Positions 36,478 through 46,980 are shown, counted from the first letter of the stretch. The stretch is 64,000 bases of DNA from Streptomyces alboflavus (GCF_000716675.1 NZ_JNXT01000037.1:31525-95524); one strand, 5' to 3'. Numbers and translations: made by a program. The notes: generated from the sequence alone by a model not told the origin.

Positions 36478-36966
36478 ATGAAGCAATTGCGCGTGAGGAT
36501 GCTGGCAGGCCTCTTCGCCGTCGCCGGAGTGCTGTCCTGGGCGGGGGCCCGGCTCTGGGACTCCGTGGGCACGCTGCCCCGGGTGCCCCTGGCCGCGCCC
36601 ATCGTCCTCGCGCTGATCGCCGTGGTGCTGCTCGCCACGGCGATCTCGCTGCGCGCCCGCCTGAAGGCCCAGCGCGAGCGGCGCCCCGGCGCGAAGGGCG
36701 TCGAGCCGCTGATGGCCGCCCGCGCGGTCGTCTTCGGCCAGGCAAGCGCCCTGGTCGCCGCCCTGGTCTGCGGGATGTACGGCGGCGTGGGCGTCTTCAT
36801 GCTGGAGTTCCTGGACATCCCCGCCCGCCGGGACCAGGCGTACTACGCCGGGTTCTCGGTCCTCGCGGGCATCGGCGTGATAGCGGCCGCCTTCTTCCTG
36901 GAGCGGGTCTGCAAGCTCCCGGAGGACGGGGACGACGAGCACGGGGGCGCGGCGCCGGCAGCGTGA
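36478..36966 (+). CDS. DUF3180 membrane protein
   Basis: A 162-residue protein with four hydrophobic helices (GLFAVAGVLSWAGARLW, APIVLALIAVVLLATAISL, ASALVAALVCGMYGGVGVF, YAGFSVLAGIGVIAAAFFLE) and a charged C-terminus. This is the actinobacterial DUF3180 arrangement, usually found directly after folK, as here. The function is unknown. The downstream gap before folE contains three tandem CCGGAGCCGTCC units. Confidence 0.9.
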   Translation: MKQLRVRMLAGLFAVAGVLSWAGARLWDSVGTLPRVPLAAPIVLALIAVVLLATAISLRARLKAQRERRPGAKGVEPLMAARAVVFGQASALVAALVCGMYGGVGVFMLEFLDIPARRDQAYYAGFSVLAGIGVIAAAFFLERVCKLPEDGDDEHGGAAPAA

Positions 36967-37024
36967 GCCGGAGCCGTCCGGCGCGAACCGGAGCCGTCCG
37001 GCGTGCCCCGGAGCCGTCCCGACG

Positions 37025-37630
37025 TCACCGCGCCATGATGAGGCTCATCGCCTCATTGCGCGTCGCCGGGTCCCGCAGCTGCCCGCGGACCGCCGACGTG
37101 ATCGTCTTCGCGCCGGGCTTGCGGACACCGCGCATGGTCATGCACATGTGCTCGCACTCGACCACGACGATGACCCCGCGCGGCTCCAGGATCTGCATCA
37201 GGGAGTCCGCGATCTGCGTGGTCAGCCGCTCCTGGACCTGCGGACGGCGAGCGTAGACGTCGACGAGCCGGGCGAGCTTGGACAGTCCGGTGATCTTGCC
37301 GTCGGAGGACGGGATGTACCCGACGTGGGCGACGCCGACGAACGGCACCAGGTGGTGTTCGCAGGAACTCATCACCTCGATGTCCTTCACCAGGACCATC
37401 TCGTCGTGCCCCAGGTCGAACGTCGTCGTCAGGACGTCCTCCGGCTCCTGCCACAGGCCCGCGAATATCTCCTTGTACGCGCGTGCCACCCGCCCGGGCG
37501 TCTCCCGCAGGCCCTCACGGTCCGGGTCCTCGCCTACCGCGATGAGCAGCTCCCGCACGGCGTTCTCGGCCCGCTTCTCGTCGAACTCACCGATCGTGCC
37601 CTCGCCGTCCAGCGTCACGGGGTCGGTCAT
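37025..37630 (-). CDS. folE: GTP cyclohydrolase I
   Basis: A 201-residue enzyme opening GTP to dihydroneopterin triphosphate, the first pterin step. The zinc site is visible as [12 protein letters not shown] plus the second Cys in [13 protein letters not shown], with [14 protein letters not shown] between them. The start is ATG 37630 with GAGG 5 nt upstream. It converges on the rightward fol operon and is separated from the upstream ftsH gene by a terminator, so it is probably transcribed from its own promoter. Confidence 0.97.
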   Translation of the reverse strand: MTDPVTLDGEGTIGEFDEKRAENAVRELLIAVGEDPDREGLRETPGRVARAYKEIFAGLWQEPEDVLTTTFDLGHDEMVLVKDIEVMSSCEHHLVPFVGVAHVGYIPSSDGKITGLSKLARLVDVYARRPQVQERLTTQIADSLMQILEPRGVIVVVECEHMCMTMRGVRKPGAKTITSAVRGQLRDPATRNEAMSLIMAR

Positions 37631-37674
37631 CTGTGCCTCGTTCCTGGGTCCTGTGTGCGGGCGGCCGAAAACAG

Positions 37675-37708
37675 CCGCGCCCCCCAGGCTAGAACCTGGG
37701 GGGCGCGG
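37675..37708 (-). terminator. Rho-independent terminator between ftsH and folE
   Basis: A perfect 14-bp stem (37675-37688 / 37695-37708) with loop CTAGAA, followed on the minus strand by GGCTGTTTT. It lies 43 bp past the ftsH stop and 45 bp before folE. Confidence 0.9.
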
Positions 37709-37751
37709 CATCCATTCCGGGCCTGGTGGAGCGCCCGGGACGGGATGTGAC

Positions 37752-39797
37752 TCAGCTCTCGGGGCGGTCCTCAGGGGTCACCTCGAGGGACGGGGTCTCG
37801 CTCGTGCCGGTCGCTCCGGTCGCTCCGGCGGTCACCGCGGGGGTGGCACCGTTCGCGCCGTTCGTCAGCGACAGTTCCTTCGGCGAGAGCACCGGCGGAC
37901 GTGTCGACGGCGTACGCCGGGTGGAGCCCGTCCAGGCCGGACGGGCCGGGCGCTTGACGATCGGGGCGAAGATCTCAGCGATCTCCTCCTTGCCGAGCGT
38001 CTCCCGCTCCAGGAGCTGGAGGACCAGGTTGTCGAGAACGTCGCGGTTCTCGACGAGGATCTCCCAGGCCTCGTTGTGCGCGGTCTCGATGAGCTTCTTG
38101 ACCTCTTCGTCGACCAGCGCCGCGACCTCTTCCGAGTAGTCCCGCTGGTGCGCCATCTCGCGCCCGAGGAACGGCTCGGTGTTGTCGCCGCCGAACTTGA
38201 TCGCGCCCAGACGCTCGGTCATGCCGTACTGCGTGACCATCGCGCGAGCGGTGGCCGTGGCCTTCTCGATGTCGTTGGCGGCACCGGTGGTCGGGTCGTG
38301 GAAGACCAGTTCCTCGGCCGCGCGCCCGCCCAGCATGTACGCCAGCTGGTCGAGCATTTCGTTGCGCGTGGTCGAGTACTTGTCCTCGTCCGGCAGGACC
38401 ATGGTGTAGCCGAGGGCGCGGCCGCGCGACAGAATCGTGATCTTGTGGACCGGGTCCGAGTTCGGAGAAGCCGCCGCGACCAGGGCGTGTCCGCCCTCGT
38501 GGTACGCGGTGATCTTCTTCTCCTTGTCGGACATGATCCGGGTCCGCTTCTGCGGGCCCGCCACGACGCGGTCGATGGCCTCGTCCAGCATGTGGTTGTC
38601 GATCAGCTTCTGGTTGCTGCGCGCGGTGAGCAGCGCGGCCTCGTTCAGCACGTTCGACAGGTCGGCGCCCGTGAAGCCCGGCGTACGACGGGCGACCGCG
38701 CCCAGGTCGACGTCCGGGGCGACCGGCTTGCCCTTCTGGTGAACCTTGAGGATCTCCAGACGGCCCTGCATGTCCGGGCGGTCGACGGCGATCTGCCGGT
38801 CGAAACGGCCGGGGCGCAGGAGCGCCGGGTCGAGGATGTCCGGGCGGTTCGTGGCGGCGATCAGGATGACGCCGCCCTTCACGTCGAAGCCGTCCATCTC
38901 GACGAGCAGCTGGTTGAGCGTCTGCTCGCGCTCGTCGTGGCCGCCGCCGAGACCGGCACCGCGGTGCCGGCCGACGGCGTCGATCTCGTCGACGAAGACG
39001 ATCGCCGGGGCGTTCGCCTTGGCCTGCTCGAACAGGTCACGCACTCGGGAGGCACCGACACCGACGAACATCTCGACGAAGTCGGAGCCCGAGATCGAGT
39101 AGAACGGGACGCCCGCCTCGCCCGCGACGGCGCGCGCGAGCAGGGTCTTGCCCGTGCCGGGCGGGCCGTACAGCAGCACGCCCTTGGGGATCTTGGCGCC
39201 GACGGCCTGGAACTTCGCCGGCTCCTGGAGGAACTCCTTGATCTCGTGGAGTTCCTCGACGGCCTCGTCGGAACCCGCGACGTCGGCGAACGTCGTCTTC
39301 GGGGTGTCCTTGGTGATGAGCTTCGCCTTGGACTTGCCGAAGTTCATGACCCGGCTGCCGCCGCCCTGCATCTGATTCATCAGGAACAGGAACACGACGA
39401 CGATGAGGACGAACGGGAGAAGGGACAGCAGGATGCCGACGAAGGGGTTCTGCTTCGACGGGGAGACGGTGTAACCGTCCGGGATCTGCTTGTCCTCGTA
39501 TTTGGCCTGCAGCGTCTTGGCGAGCTCGACGCCCTGGTCGCCGATGTAGCTCGCCTGGATCTTGCTGCTGCCCTTGACCTTCTGGCCGTCCTTGAGCTCC
39601 ACCTTGATGGTGTGATCGTCACCGGTGGTGAGCTTGGCCGACTCGACCTTGTTGTCGTCGATGGCCTGCACGACCTGGCCGGTGTCCACCGTCTTGTAGC
39701 CACCGGACGAACCGACGACCTGCATCAACACGACCACGGCAAGGACGGCCAGCACAATCCACATGACTGGCCCACGGAAGTATCGCTTCACGTCCAT
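37752..39797 (-). CDS. ftsH: ATP-dependent zinc metalloprotease FtsH
   Basis: A ~681-residue membrane AAA+ protease. It has two helices ([19 protein letters not shown] and [15 protein letters not shown]) around the periplasmic domain, Walker [18 protein letters not shown], Walker [15 protein letters not shown], the second region of homology with arginine fingers, and the zinc motif in [14 protein letters not shown]. The C-terminal ~50 residues are Pro/Thr/Ala-rich. ATG 39797 ([10 protein letters not shown]) is chosen by family comparison; an in-frame ATG at 39833 would add 12 residues. It follows hpt and tilS in the same direction. Confidence 0.96.
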   Translation of the reverse strand: MDVKRYFRGPVMWIVLAVLAVVVLMQVVGSSGGYKTVDTGQVVQAIDDNKVESAKLTTGDDHTIKVELKDGQKVKGSSKIQASYIGDQGVELAKTLQAKYEDKQIPDGYTVSPSKQNPFVGILLSLLPFVLIVVVFLFLMNQMQGGGSRVMNFGKSKAKLITKDTPKTTFADVAGSDEAVEELHEIKEFLQEPAKFQAVGAKIPKGVLLYGPPGTGKTLLARAVAGEAGVPFYSISGSDFVEMFVGVGASRVRDLFEQAKANAPAIVFVDEIDAVGRHRGAGLGGGHDEREQTLNQLLVEMDGFDVKGGVILIAATNRPDILDPALLRPGRFDRQIAVDRPDMQGRLEILKVHQKGKPVAPDVDLGAVARRTPGFTGADLSNVLNEAALLTARSNQKLIDNHMLDEAIDRVVAGPQKRTRIMSDKEKKITAYHEGGHALVAAASPNSDPVHKITILSRGRALGYTMVLPDEDKYSTTRNEMLDQLAYMLGGRAAEELVFHDPTTGAANDIEKATATARAMVTQYGMTERLGAIKFGGDNTEPFLGREMAHQRDYSEEVAALVDEEVKKLIETAHNEAWEILVENRDVLDNLVLQLLERETLGKEEIAEIFAPIVKRPARPAWTGSTRRTPSTRPPVLSPKELSLTNGANGATPAVTAGATGATGTSETPSLEVTPEDRPES

Positions 39798-39828
39798 CCA
39801 CACGGAGCGATGACGCTCCGTACCTCCT
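39798..39828 (-). promoter_or_regulatory. Unusual ftsH ribosome-binding region: SD, hairpin, start
   Basis: A strong SD AGGAGG (39828-39823 on the minus strand) is followed by a perfect 8-bp hairpin ACGGAGCG-TCAT-CGCTCCGT (39821-39802) and then GTGG-ATG. The linear SD-ATG gap is 25 nt; with the hairpin folded it is 5 nt. If translation starts at 39833 instead, this segment is coding. Confidence 0.5.
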
Positions 39829-39960
39829 GCCATAGTGAGATTGATAAAGACTGTTCTTCGGACGGTACCCCAGCATTGTCACCCGAAGCCGCACGGGACG
39901 GCTGGCAAACCCGCCTCTCCATGCTCCAACGGCGGGAAGCGGCCGAGGGTTCCCGGGAAG

Positions 39961-40524
39961 TCAGCCGCCGTACACGTGCGGAGCCAACGTTCCGACGAAC
40001 GGGAGGTTGCGGTACTTCTCGGCGTAGTCCAGGCCGTACCCGACGACGAACTCGTTCGGGATGTCGAAGCCGACCCACTCCACGTCGATCGCGACCTTCG
40101 CGGCCTCGGGCTTGCGCAGGAGCGTGCACACCTTCAGCGAGGCGGGCTCGCGCGAGCCGAGGTTGGAGAGCAGCCAGGACAGCGTCAGGCCGGAGTCGAT
40201 GATGTCCTCGACGATCAGGACGTGCTTGCCCTTGATGTCGGTGTCGAGGTCCTTGAGGATGCGGACCACGCCGGAGGACTGCGTACCGGCGCCGTAGGAG
40301 GACACCGCCATCCAGTCCATCGTGAGCGGCGTGGACAGCGCGCGCGCCAGGTCCGCCATGACCATCACGGCGCCCTTGAGCACACCGACGATCAGCAGGT
40401 CCTTGCCCGCGTACTCCGCGTCGATCTTCGCGGCCAGCTCGGCCAGCTTCGCGTCGATCTCTTCCTTGGTGATGAGCACCGACTGAAGGTCGGTGCCCAT
40501 GTCGTTCGCGTCCACCCGTATCAC
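39961..40524 (-). CDS. hpt: Hypoxanthine phosphoribosyltransferase
   Basis: A 187-residue type I PRTase of purine salvage. It shows [39 protein letters not shown], the PRPP loop [18 protein letters not shown], and the purine-binding [23 protein letters not shown] 40524 is used because the length then equals the Streptomyces enzymes I remember; GTG 40515 and ATG 40500 are alternatives. The tilS-hpt-ftsH order is conserved in many bacteria. Confidence 0.95.
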   Translation of the reverse strand: MIRVDANDMGTDLQSVLITKEEIDAKLAELAAKIDAEYAGKDLLIVGVLKGAVMVMADLARALSTPLTMDWMAVSSYGAGTQSSGVVRILKDLDTDIKGKHVLIVEDIIDSGLTLSWLLSNLGSREPASLKVCTLLRKPEAAKVAIDVEWVGFDIPNEFVVGYGLDYAEKYRNLPFVGTLAPHVYGG

Positions 40525-40565
40525 TTTCGGTCGTCCCACCGGCCGGTCGGGAAAACGCTCCCCAG

Positions 40566-41624
40566 TCAGCCTTGCCGGATGACCAGTCTGCCACCCTGCC
40601 GCTGTGCGACCACTTTGCCCGGGAGATTGATGGCTCCCTGGCCGCGCCAGCCGGTGATCAGCCGGTCCACCTCTTCGATGTGCCGGGCGAACAGCGCGCC
40701 GGCCGGGGCGCCCGCCTCGATGGCCGCGCGGCGCACGATGCGGCGGCGCACCGCGGGCGGCAGCGCGTAGAGCTTCGCGCACTCCAGGAGGCCGCCGGCG
40801 TCCCGCACGGACGACTCGGCCTGTGCGGCCCAGGCGTCGAGGGCGTCCGCGTCGTCGCGGGAGAGCTGCGCGGTGCGCGCGAGGGCTTCCACGACGCCCT
40901 TGCCGAGCGCCTTCTCCAGGGCGGGCAGGCCTTCGTGCCGCAGCCGGGAGCGGGTGTAGGCGGGGTCGGCGTTGTGCGGGTCGTCCCAGACCGGCAGGGA
41001 CTGCACCATGCAGGCCTTGCGGGCGGTCTGGCGGTCCAGGTGCAGGAACGGCCTGCGGTACCGGCCACCGGCCCCGGAGACCGCGGCCATGCCCGAGAGG
41101 GAGCGGATGCCGGAGCCGCGGGCGAGGCCGAGCAGAACCGTCTCCGCCTGGTCGTCGCGGGTGTGGCCGAGCAGGACGGCGGCGGCGTCGTGGCGCTCGG
41201 CGGCGTCGTCGAGGGCCGCGTACCTCGCGTCGCGGGCGGCGGCCTCGGGTCCGCCGTCGCGGCCGACGTGCACCACCAGGGACTCGATGGGGTCGAGGCC
41301 GAGCGCGGTCATGCGGGTGACGACCTCGGCGGCGCGCAGGTCGGAGCCGGGCTGCAGGCCGTGGTCGACGGTCACCGCGCCGGCGCGGATGCCGAGCTTG
41401 GGGGCTTCGAAGGCCAGTGCGGAGGCGAGCGCCATGGAGTCGGCGCCGCCGGAGCACGCCACGAGCACGAGCGGCGGGGGCGGCTGCTCGTGCGGGGGGT
41501 GCGGGACGTGGGGGGTGCCGGGGTGCGGGGTGAGGGTGCGCCGGGTGGCTACGTCGGTCAGTACGTCGTGAAGTACGCGGCGGACCGCCAGGCGTATCGC
41601 CGCGACCGCAGGATGGGGACCCAT
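40566..41624 (-). CDS. tilS: tRNA(Ile)-lysidine synthase
   Basis: A 352-residue N-type ATP pyrophosphatase that modifies C34 of the CAU-anticodon isoleucine tRNA. The PP-loop is [18 protein letters not shown]; further marks are [35 protein letters not shown] and the TilS-specific RRPFLHLDR and [20 protein letters not shown]. The N-terminus holds a His/Pro-rich insertion ([19 protein letters not shown]) before the PP-loop. Upstream of hpt with a 41-bp gap. Confidence 0.96.
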   Translation of the reverse strand: MGPHPAVAAIRLAVRRVLHDVLTDVATRRTLTPHPGTPHVPHPPHEQPPPPLVLVACSGGADSMALASALAFEAPKLGIRAGAVTVDHGLQPGSDLRAAEVVTRMTALGLDPIESLVVHVGRDGGPEAAARDARYAALDDAAERHDAAAVLLGHTRDDQAETVLLGLARGSGIRSLSGMAAVSGAGGRYRRPFLHLDRQTARKACMVQSLPVWDDPHNADPAYTRSRLRHEGLPALEKALGKGVVEALARTAQLSRDDADALDAWAAQAESSVRDAGGLLECAKLYALPPAVRRRIVRRAAIEAGAPAGALFARHIEEVDRLITGWRGQGAINLPGKVVAQRQGGRLVIRQG

Positions 41625-41800
41625 TCCGGTTGGTTCCCTTCATGAAGTTCGGGGGGTGAGCCTCGGTTCAGTCACTCAGAGTGTGTCGATGGTGACAGAA
41701 CCGAGCCGTTACCCGAGCATTGCACGCCTACCCATGGCTCACGGTCCCTCGGACGGGTGATTGCGGGGGCGTTCTCCTGCCGTCGGCCGCGTCTGTTCGC

Positions 41801-42925
41801 TCAGTCTGCCTTACGGTGCACCCGCGCGACCCAGTCCGCCGGTTTGGCGATCTCCGCCTTGGTGGGAAGCGTGTTCGGAGAGGTCCACACGCGGTTGAAG
41901 CCGTCCATGCCGACCTCCTCCACGACCGCCCGCACGAACCGCTCGCCGTCGCGGTACTGCCGCAGCTTGGCGTCGAGGCCGAGGAGCTTGCGCAGCGCCT
42001 GGTCGAGGCGGCTCGCGCCGCGCTGGCGGCGCTCCTTGAACTTCTCCCTGATCTCCGTCACGGACGGTACGACGTCGGGTCCTACGCCGTCCATCACGTA
42101 GTCCGCGTGCCCTTCGAGCAGGGACATCACGGCGGTCAGGCGGGCCAGGATCTCGCGCTGGGCCGGGGTCTGGACGAGCTCCACGAACGTGCGCCCGCCG
42201 TCGTCGTCCTCCGCGCCGTCCGTGCGGCCGCCCGCCAGGCTCTGCGCGGCCTCGCGGACGCGTTCGAGGACGGTCATCGGGTCGACCTCGGTCTCGCCGA
42301 GGAACGACTGGATCTCACCCTCCAGGTGGTCGCGCAGCCACGGCACCGACGAGAACTGGGTGCGGTGCGTCTCCTCGTGCAGGCACACCCAGAGCCTGAA
42401 GTCGTGCGGGTCCACGTCCAGTTCGCGCTCCACGTGGACGATGTTCGGCGCCACCAGGAGGAGGCGGCCGCCGCCGTTGCCCGCCGCGGGCAGCTCCCTC
42501 GTCGCCGGGGCGAACGTCTCGTACTGGCCGAGGACCCTGGAGGCCAGGAACGACAGGAGCATGCCCAGCTCCACGCCGGTCACCTTGCCGCCGACCGCGC
42601 CCAGGACCGCGCCGCCCGGGCCGCTGCCCCTGCGGTCCTTCATCTTCTCCAGGAGCGGCTTCAGGACCGCCCTGAAGCCCGCCACGTTCGCGCGGACCCA
42701 GCCCGCGCGGTCCACCACGAGGACGGGGGTGTCGTGGATGTCCTCCGTGCCCATCCTCGTGAACGAACGGACGTGCGCCTCCGAGGACTTGGCGTGCCTG
42801 CGGAGTTCCGCGACGACCTCGCGGGCCTCGTCGCGGCTCACCTCCGGGCCCGGCCGCACGAGTCGCGTGGCGGTCGCCACCGCGAGATTCCAGTCGACCA
42901 TCTCCGCACCACCGAGGCTCGTCAT
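41801..42925 (-). CDS. Zinc-dependent metalloprotease-like protein (DUF2342, 'F420 biosynthesis-associated')
   Basis: A 374-residue protein. The zinc motif is VCLHEETHRTQFSSVPWL (HExxH at residue ~176), with a likely third ligand Glu downstream in LLEGHADYVMDG. The start DWNLAVATATRLVRPGPEVS and the end WTSPNTLPTKAEIAKPADWV are typical of the actinobacterial DUF2342 family. Databases label it coenzyme F420 biosynthesis-associated, although direct evidence is thin. It lies between dacB and tilS on the same strand. Confidence 0.9.
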   Translation of the reverse strand: MTSLGGAEMVDWNLAVATATRLVRPGPEVSRDEAREVVAELRRHAKSSEAHVRSFTRMGTEDIHDTPVLVVDRAGWVRANVAGFRAVLKPLLEKMKDRRGSGPGGAVLGAVGGKVTGVELGMLLSFLASRVLGQYETFAPATRELPAAGNGGGRLLLVAPNIVHVERELDVDPHDFRLWVCLHEETHRTQFSSVPWLRDHLEGEIQSFLGETEVDPMTVLERVREAAQSLAGGRTDGAEDDDGGRTFVELVQTPAQREILARLTAVMSLLEGHADYVMDGVGPDVVPSVTEIREKFKERRQRGASRLDQALRKLLGLDAKLRQYRDGERFVRAVVEEVGMDGFNRVWTSPNTLPTKAEIAKPADWVARVHRKAD

Positions 42926-43035
42926 GTGTCAACGGTACGTGGTCGGCTGCGCCCGTGTACGGGGTTGGGGCGCCGTTGTCCGGCCGGCCGGACACGGGCC
43001 CGGTGCCCCTGTGGCGGGGCAGCGGGCGCGGGGGC

Positions 43036-44568
43036 CTAGTCGTCCCGGCCCGCCAACGCCGACGCCATCGCGTCCAGTGCCGACTGGGCGCCCTGGGGGT
43101 CCGTCGTCCCCGTGGTCATGAAGGCGAAGGCCAGGAGGCGTCCCCGGGGGTCGACCACGGTGCCCGCGAGGCTGTTGACGCCGGTGAGGGTGCCGGTCTT
43201 GGCGCGGACGACGCCGGTGCCAGCGGAGGCGTCGGGGTAGCGGTTGACGAGGGTGCCGGTGAAGCCGGCGACGGGCAGGCCCGTGACCGCGGAGCGCAGT
43301 TCGGGGCGGCCCGGTCCTGCCGCGTGCTTGAGGAGGGCGGCGAGGAGCTTCGCGGAGAGTCGGTCGTCGCGGTCGAGGCCGCTGCCGTCGGCGAACCTGG
43401 CGCCGTCGAGGGGCAGTCCGAGCTTGTCGAGCCGCGCCCGCACCGCCCTGGCCGCGCCGTCGAAGCTGGCGGGCTCGCCCCCGGCCACGGCGGTCTCGCG
43501 GGCGAGGGCCTCGGCGATGTCGTTGTCGCTGTGCGTCAGCATCCGCTCGACGAGGGCGGACATGGGCTGCGACCGGGTCCGGGCCAGCTCGGCGGCCTTC
43601 TCGGGGGCCTTGCCGGACTTCGGGTCGGCCTTGAGGCCGATGCCGCGCTCGCGCAGCAGGTTGGCGAAGTTGTGCGCCGCGTCCCGCGCGGGCTCGGCGG
43701 TGCGGGCCGCGGGCCCCGACGAGGAGTCGTCCAGGCGGCCCTCGTCGGCCATCAGGGCGCTGACGGGGGCGATGTTCTCGTTGGGGCCGATGGGGTGCTG
43801 CGGCGGACCGGAGTAGCGGGATGTGTCGTACGACAGGGAGACGTCCTGGTCGGCGCCGCGCTTCTTGAGGGCCTTCGCCGTGTCGTCGGCGAGCTCGCGC
43901 AGGCTGGCGGACTCGGCGACGTACCGGCCCTCGCCGCGGGCGGTCAGGGTCGGGTCGCCGCCGCCGACGAGGACGACGTCGCGGGAGTCCCTGGAGTCAC
44001 CGCGGATGACCGTCTTCGTGGTGAGGCGGTGGTCGGGGCCGAGGGCCGAGAGCGCCGCGACCGCCGTGGCGATCTTGGTGGTCGACGCGGGCGTCAGGGC
44101 CCGGCCCGAGCTCTTGCCGTACAGGCGCTTGCCCGTGGCCACGTCCACGACCACGCCGGACCGCTCGGGGCCGAGCTTCTTGTCGTCCATGAGGGGGCGC
44201 AGGACGTCCGCGAGCCGCCTGCCGCCGGTGTCGGGCGCCTTGCGGGCGCTGCGGCCGGGTCCGGCGATCCCTGCGAGCACCGAGGGCGCGCTCGGGGCCG
44301 CGTTCGGGGCTCCGCCACCGGCCCCACCGGCGTGATCTGCGCCACCCCCGGCTTCCAGGGAAGCCGCCAGGTCCCGCTCGGCCGTACGCTGGCCGGAGGA
44401 GTCCCAGGGGCCGGCCGCGGCGATCGCCACGGCCGCGACGACGAGGCCGACGGCGGCCGAGACGGCCGTGAGCTGCCAGGTCCTGAGTTTCGCGGGAGGC
44501 TTGACGGCAAGCCGCCCCAGAAGCTGCAGCAGCTTCTCGAGCTGCTGCCCAGGCTTGCGCTCGTCCAC
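43036..44568 (-). CDS. dacB: D-alanyl-D-alanine carboxypeptidase / endopeptidase (PBP4, class C)
   Basis: A 510-residue exported protein with one N-terminal anchor (LTAVSAAVGLVVAAVAIAAA) and a Gly/Ala-rich linker. The penicillin-binding motifs are complete: SxxK in LTPASTTKIATAVAAL, SxN in MLTHSDNDIAEAL, and KTG in VVRAKTGTLTGVNSL. The inserted domain typical of PBP4 lies between the first two. It trims peptidoglycan peptides. GTG 44568, with GGGGCAGG upstream, faces the divergent ppa gene across 85 bp. Confidence 0.95.
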   Translation of the reverse strand: MDERKPGQQLEKLLQLLGRLAVKPPAKLRTWQLTAVSAAVGLVVAAVAIAAAGPWDSSGQRTAERDLAASLEAGGGADHAGGAGGGAPNAAPSAPSVLAGIAGPGRSARKAPDTGGRRLADVLRPLMDDKKLGPERSGVVVDVATGKRLYGKSSGRALTPASTTKIATAVAALSALGPDHRLTTKTVIRGDSRDSRDVVLVGGGDPTLTARGEGRYVAESASLRELADDTAKALKKRGADQDVSLSYDTSRYSGPPQHPIGPNENIAPVSALMADEGRLDDSSSGPAARTAEPARDAAHNFANLLRERGIGLKADPKSGKAPEKAAELARTRSQPMSALVERMLTHSDNDIAEALARETAVAGGEPASFDGAARAVRARLDKLGLPLDGARFADGSGLDRDDRLSAKLLAALLKHAAGPGRPELRSAVTGLPVAGFTGTLVNRYPDASAGTGVVRAKTGTLTGVNSLAGTVVDPRGRLLAFAFMTTGTTDPQGAQSALDAMASALAGRDD

Positions 44569-44653
44569 GACGACCTGCCCCTTTCGCGATCACACATCTG
44601 CGTGAGGGACACTTAACCACCCGAAGTATGTGCTGATCATGGAGGAGCCACCC

Positions 44654-45145
44654 GTGGAGTTCGACGTCACCATCGAGATTCCGAAGGGTTCGCGGAACAA
44701 GTACGAGGTCGACCACGAGACCGGCCGTATCCGCCTGGACCGTCGACTCTTCACGTCCACCAGCTACCCGGCTGACTACGGCTTCGTGGAGAACACCCTC
44801 GGCGAGGACGGCGACCCGCTGGACGCACTGGTCATTCTTGACGAGCCGACCTTCCCGGGCTGCCTCATCAAGTGCCGCGCCATCGGCATGTTCCGGATGA
44901 CGGACGAGGCCGGCGGCGACGACAAGCTGCTCTGCGTCCCCGCGTCGGACCCGCGCGTGGAGCACCTGCGCGACATCCACCACGTCTCCGAGTTCGACCG
45001 CCTGGAGATCCAGCACTTCTTCGAGGTCTACAAGGACCTGGAGCCCGGCAAGTCCGTCGAGGGCGCCGACTGGGTCGGCCGCACCGACGCCGAGGCCGAG
45101 ATCGAGGCCTCCTACAAGCGCTTCGAGGCCCACGGCGGCCACTGA
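44654..45145 (+). CDS. ppa: Inorganic pyrophosphatase (soluble family I)
   Basis: A 163-residue enzyme hydrolysing pyrophosphate. It has [19 protein letters not shown], the metal-site signature [26 protein letters not shown] and [13 protein letters not shown] 44654 is chosen because GGAGGA lies 7-8 nt upstream; an in-frame ATG at 44630 has no SD. Single-gene unit. Confidence 0.97.
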   Translation: MEFDVTIEIPKGSRNKYEVDHETGRIRLDRRLFTSTSYPADYGFVENTLGEDGDPLDALVILDEPTFPGCLIKCRAIGMFRMTDEAGGDDKLLCVPASDPRVEHLRDIHHVSEFDRLEIQHFFEVYKDLEPGKSVEGADWVGRTDAEAEIEASYKRFEAHGGH

Positions 45146-45216
45146 GAAGCCAGCCTCGCCGACGGGCCGCGTGACCTCTAGGGGGCACGCGGCCCGTTCG
45201 CGTGCGCCGACAGATG

Positions 45217-45254
45217 CGTGCGCATACTCACGTGCCTCGTGCGCATACTGACGT
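45217..45254. promoter_or_regulatory. Two 17-bp direct repeats 21 bp apart, upstream of the exporter gene
   Basis: CGTGCGCATACTCACGT (45217-45233) and CGTGCGCATACTGACGT (45238-45254) differ at one base. The 21-bp period places both on the same DNA face. They end 50 bp before the GTG at 45305. Confidence 0.6.
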
Positions 45255-45304
45255 ACGTAGGGTGCGCACGACACGTACGTACACAGGAACGAGGCATCAC
45301 ACCC

Positions 45305-46957
45305 GTGGCAGAGGCGGAGGAGGACCGCAAGCCGCAGTCGGACGAGGCGCACAGCGCCTTCGCCCCCGTCGGCGGTGTCGACCAGGCGACCGGGCCCGAG
45401 GAGGACCACCCGTCATCGGAGTTCACGATCCCGACGGGTCTGCGGATCCCGCAGCTGCCCGAGGACAAGGAGTCCTCGGCGTTCACGCCACCTCCCGCGT
45501 ACGACGCCCAGCAACCGCCCGCCTTCACCCCGCCCGGCGGGATCCCCGTGGTCCGGCTCGTCAAGGAAGCGCCCTGGCAGGACCGGATGCGCACGATCCT
45601 GCGCACGCCGGTGGCCGAGCGCCCCGCGCCGGAGCCGACACAGCGGCACGAGGAGGACGAGGGGCCCGCCGTGCCCCGCGTCCTGGACCTCACCCTGCGC
45701 ATCGGGGAGCTGCTGCTCGCGGGCGGTGAGGGCGCGGAGGACGTGGAGGCGGCGATGTTCGCCGTCACGCACTCCTACGGCCTGGACCGGTGCGAGCCGA
45801 ACGTTACGTTCACGCTGATCGCGATCTCGTACCAGCCCTCCCTCGTGGACGACCCGGTGACGGCGTCGCGCACGGTGCGCCGCCGGGGCACCGACTACAC
45901 GCGTCTGTCGGCCGTCTACCGGCTCGTGGACGACATCAGCTCCGAAGACGTCGACATCTCCCTGGAGGAGGCCTACCGGCGCCTCGCGGAGCTGCGCAGG
46001 AACCGGCACCCCTACCCGGGCTGGGCGCTGACGGGCGCGGCCGGGCTGCTCGCCGGATCGGCGGCCGTGCTCGTCGGCGGTGACGTCCTGGTGTTCGTGG
46101 CGGCCGCGCTCGGGGCGATGCTGGGCGACCGGCTCGCGTGGCTGTGCGCGGGGCGCGGGCTGCCGGAGTTCTACCAGTTCGTGGTCGCGGCGATGCCTCC
46201 GGCCGCGATGGGTGTGGCGATCAGTCTGCTGGACCTGCCGGACGTGAAGGCGTCCGCGGTGATCACCGGTGGTCTGTTCGCGCTGATCCCGGGGCGGGCG
46301 CTCGTCGCGGGCGTGCAGGACGGCCTGACCGGCTACTACATCACCGCCGCCGCCCGGCTCCTGGAGGTCGGGTATCTGATCGTCGGGATCGTCTGCGGCG
46401 TGCTGATGGTGCTCTATCTGGGCGTGACCCTGGACGCGGGTCTCAACCCGGAGACGTCGATCCACTCCTCCGACCGACCGTGGATCCAGATCCTCGCGTC
46501 CATGTCGCTGAGCCTGGCCTTCGCCATCCTGCTTCAGCAGGAACGTTCCACCGTGCTCCTGGTGACGCTGAACGGCGGGGTGGCCTGGGTCGTGTTCGGC
46601 GCACTCGCCCGCGCCGGGGGCATCTCGCCGGTGGCGGCGACGGCGGTCGCGGCAGGGCTCGTGGGCCTGTTCGGCCAGCTCCTGTCGCGCTACCGGTTCG
46701 CGTCCGCGCTGCCGTACGTGACGGCGGCGATCGGGCCGCTGCTTCCCGGTAGCGCCACGTACTTCGGGCTTCTTGAGATCGCCAGGAACAACCTCAACCC
46801 GGGGCTGGCCTCGCTCTCCAAGGCGGCCGCCCTGGCGCTCGCCATCGCGATCGGCGTGAACCTGGGCGGCGAGCTGTCCCGCCTCTTCCTCAAGGCGCCG
46901 CGGGCGGCCGGAGGTCAGAAGGGCCGCCGCGCGGCCAAGCGGACGCGCGGCTTCTAG
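45305..46957 (+). CDS. ThrE-family threonine/serine exporter-like membrane protein
   Basis: A 550-residue protein. The first ~115 residues are acidic and Pro-rich. The ThrE domain then begins (VLDLTLRIGELLLAGGEGAE and DVEAAMFAVTHSYGLDRCEP), followed by about ten helices (GWALTGAAGLLAGSAAVLVG, AVITGGLFALIPGRALVAGV, LIVGIVCGVLMVLYLGVTLD). In Corynebacterium ThrE exports threonine and serine. GTG 45305 has GAGG 10 nt upstream. It converges on the DedA gene with a 23-bp gap. Confidence 0.92.
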   Translation: MAEAEEDRKPQSDEAHSAFAPVGGVDQATGPEEDHPSSEFTIPTGLRIPQLPEDKESSAFTPPPAYDAQQPPAFTPPGGIPVVRLVKEAPWQDRMRTILRTPVAERPAPEPTQRHEEDEGPAVPRVLDLTLRIGELLLAGGEGAEDVEAAMFAVTHSYGLDRCEPNVTFTLIAISYQPSLVDDPVTASRTVRRRGTDYTRLSAVYRLVDDISSEDVDISLEEAYRRLAELRRNRHPYPGWALTGAAGLLAGSAAVLVGGDVLVFVAAALGAMLGDRLAWLCAGRGLPEFYQFVVAAMPPAAMGVAISLLDLPDVKASAVITGGLFALIPGRALVAGVQDGLTGYYITAAARLLEVGYLIVGIVCGVLMVLYLGVTLDAGLNPETSIHSSDRPWIQILASMSLSLAFAILLQQERSTVLLVTLNGGVAWVVFGALARAGGISPVAATAVAAGLVGLFGQLLSRYRFASALPYVTAAIGPLLPGSATYFGLLEIARNNLNPGLASLSKAAALALAIAIGVNLGGELSRLFLKAPRAAGGQKGRRAAKRTRGF

Positions 46958-46980
46958 GGCCTGTCCGAGGGCGCCTCCGG

